Shown here: piece by piece, positions 7,435 to 8,045 of the stretch | Layout of the letters: each line of letters begins with the position of its first letter | Numbering within the stretch: the stretch's first letter is position 1 | Source: Leptospiraceae bacterium | Lineage (GTDB): Bacteria; Spirochaetota; Leptospiria; Leptospirales; Leptonemataceae | Assembly: GCA_020440935.1 (NCBI GenBank) | Contig: JAGRNC010000101.1 | Location: forward strand, 1 to 8,045 | Direction: 5' to 3' | DNA: 8,045 nucleotides | Program-made: the position numbers and the translations under genes | Notes under the pieces: generated by a model | The model's database searches: none | What the model was told of the DNA's origin: nothing | Seen by the model: only the letters and a program-made list of their open reading frames with translations

Positions 7435-8045
7435 ATGGAATGGATTGATTACTTCCAGAAGAAGCCGTCCGCGCTGGATGAAGCGGCCTTTGTCCGGAAA
7501 GAAACGCATATATCCATCGTTCTGGTGGGCTCGAACCGGGTCTTCAAATTCAAAAAGCCCGTTCGCCTGGATTTTATCGATCAACAATCTTTGCAGACCC
7601 GATACGAGCTCTGCCGCGCAGAGTGCAATTTAAACAGCCGTATTTCGCCGCAGGTATATTTGGGCATGGGCTTTGTTCGAGCCACGGAAGATGGTTTTCG
7701 CCTGGATGTAAAGAGCATCCATTCGGATGCCGCTTCGAGGTCGCCGGATTTGGAAACGTCCATCGAACTGAACAACTGCCTGGATGTTTGTGTAGTTATG
7801 CATCATCTTGCAGACGAGTATCGCCTGGAAGGACAGCTACCTTCCCTCACCTTTGCGAACATGTCTGCCCTGGCCGAAAAGATATTTGCTTTTCACAGAA
7901 AGCAGCACATTGAGCCGCCATCCCAGGGATTTCGCAAACGTCAGGCGGACGTACTGGAGACCATCCGCGGGGTTGCCGGGGGAAGCGACCAATTGGAGAA
8001 AATGGCGCGGGGCATTCGCGAAAACCTCCGCGGCGCCTACAGGCT
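7435..8045 (+). CDS. COG2187-type protein: N-terminal aminoglycoside-phosphotransferase-like domain, truncated by window end
   Basis: The first 203 residues are present and the frame is open to the right edge. The segment ETHISIVLVGSNRVFKFKKPV (23-43) with a downstream LDFID (45-49), then RAECNLNSRISPQVYLGM (61-78), VVMHHL (120-125) and LAEKIFAFH (146-154), is the characteristic start of the widespread family annotated as bifunctional aminoglycoside phosphotransferase / ATP-binding protein. Lys residues at 38-41 should include the ATP-site lysine of the kinase-like fold. Full members have about 500 residues: this domain, then a C-terminal P-loop kinase/ATPase domain. The catalytic HGD loop and the P-loop would both lie beyond the window. 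The family's substrate is not established, and the name does not imply antibiotic resistance. It follows the ROK kinase by 51 bp, is probably in the glgP operon, and has no signal peptide, so it is cytoplasmic. Family assignment is from recalled motifs. Confidence 0.82.
   Translation, partial: MEWIDYFQKKPSALDEAAFVRKETHISIVLVGSNRVFKFKKPVRLDFIDQQSLQTRYELCRAECNLNSRISPQVYLGMGFVRATEDGFRLDVKSIHSDAASRSPDLETSIELNNCLDVCVVMHHLADEYRLEGQLPSLTFANMSALAEKIFAFHRKQHIEPPSQGFRKRQADVLETIRGVAGGSDQLEKMARGIRENLRGAYR

Noticed and set aside
7435..8045. Reading the aminoglycoside-phosphotransferase-like gene as antibiotic resistance
   Set aside because: The N-terminal motifs match the COG2187 housekeeping-type family and not the APH(3') or APH(6) resistance enzymes, and there is no mobile-element context.
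1..8045. Search for CRISPR arrays, transposase genes, long direct repeats, tRNA or rRNA genes
   Set aside because: None was found by eye; nearly the whole window is accounted for by five protein genes, and no gap exceeds 135 bp.

Overview
The window carries five protein genes and almost no non-coding space. Base composition looks close to 50% GC. Codon use is mixed, ATG and GTG starts both occur, and recognisable Shine-Dalgarno sites precede three of the genes. The proteins are typical of a Gram-negative or similarly organised free-living bacterium. The cupredoxin, glycogen phosphorylase and TreS-maltokinase set would fit a moderate-GC spirochaete of the Leptospirales (Leptonema or Turneriella type). 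That placement is a weak impression from protein style, not a demonstrated assignment. There is no rRNA, tRNA, CRISPR array, insertion sequence or phage gene.

Layout: (1) At the left edge, on the minus strand, is the N-terminal third to half of an exported or lipid-anchored cupredoxin. (2) Next on the same strand, after a 71-bp gap, is a very large gene for a trehalose synthase (TreS, GH13) fused to a maltokinase (Mak). It reads leftwards from about 3.8 kb. (3) A 135-bp divergent intergenic region contains three short palindromic elements. (4) From 3.95 kb, on the plus strand, is glycogen/maltodextrin phosphorylase (GlgP). It is followed 11 bp later by a ROK-family sugar kinase, then after 51 bp by the N-terminal half of a COG2187-type protein, which has an aminoglycoside-phosphotransferase-like domain and usually continues into a P-loop ATPase. 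That gene runs off the right edge. The three plus-strand genes look like one transcription unit.

How they fit together: GlgP releases glucose-1-phosphate from the non-reducing ends of alpha-1,4-glucan. TreS interconverts trehalose and maltose, with some glucose released as a side product. Mak phosphorylates maltose to maltose-1-phosphate, the donor used by GlgE to extend alpha-glucan; no glgE is visible here. The ROK kinase could return free glucose (or another hexose) to the sugar-phosphate pool. The window is therefore a compact storage-glucan/trehalose locus with synthesis-side and degradation-side genes divergently transcribed from a shared control region. The cupredoxin and the COG2187 protein are neighbours whose link to carbohydrate metabolism is not evident. 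I found no clearly new system. The most open questions are the role of the COG2187 protein next to glycogen genes and the palindromes in the divergent promoter region.
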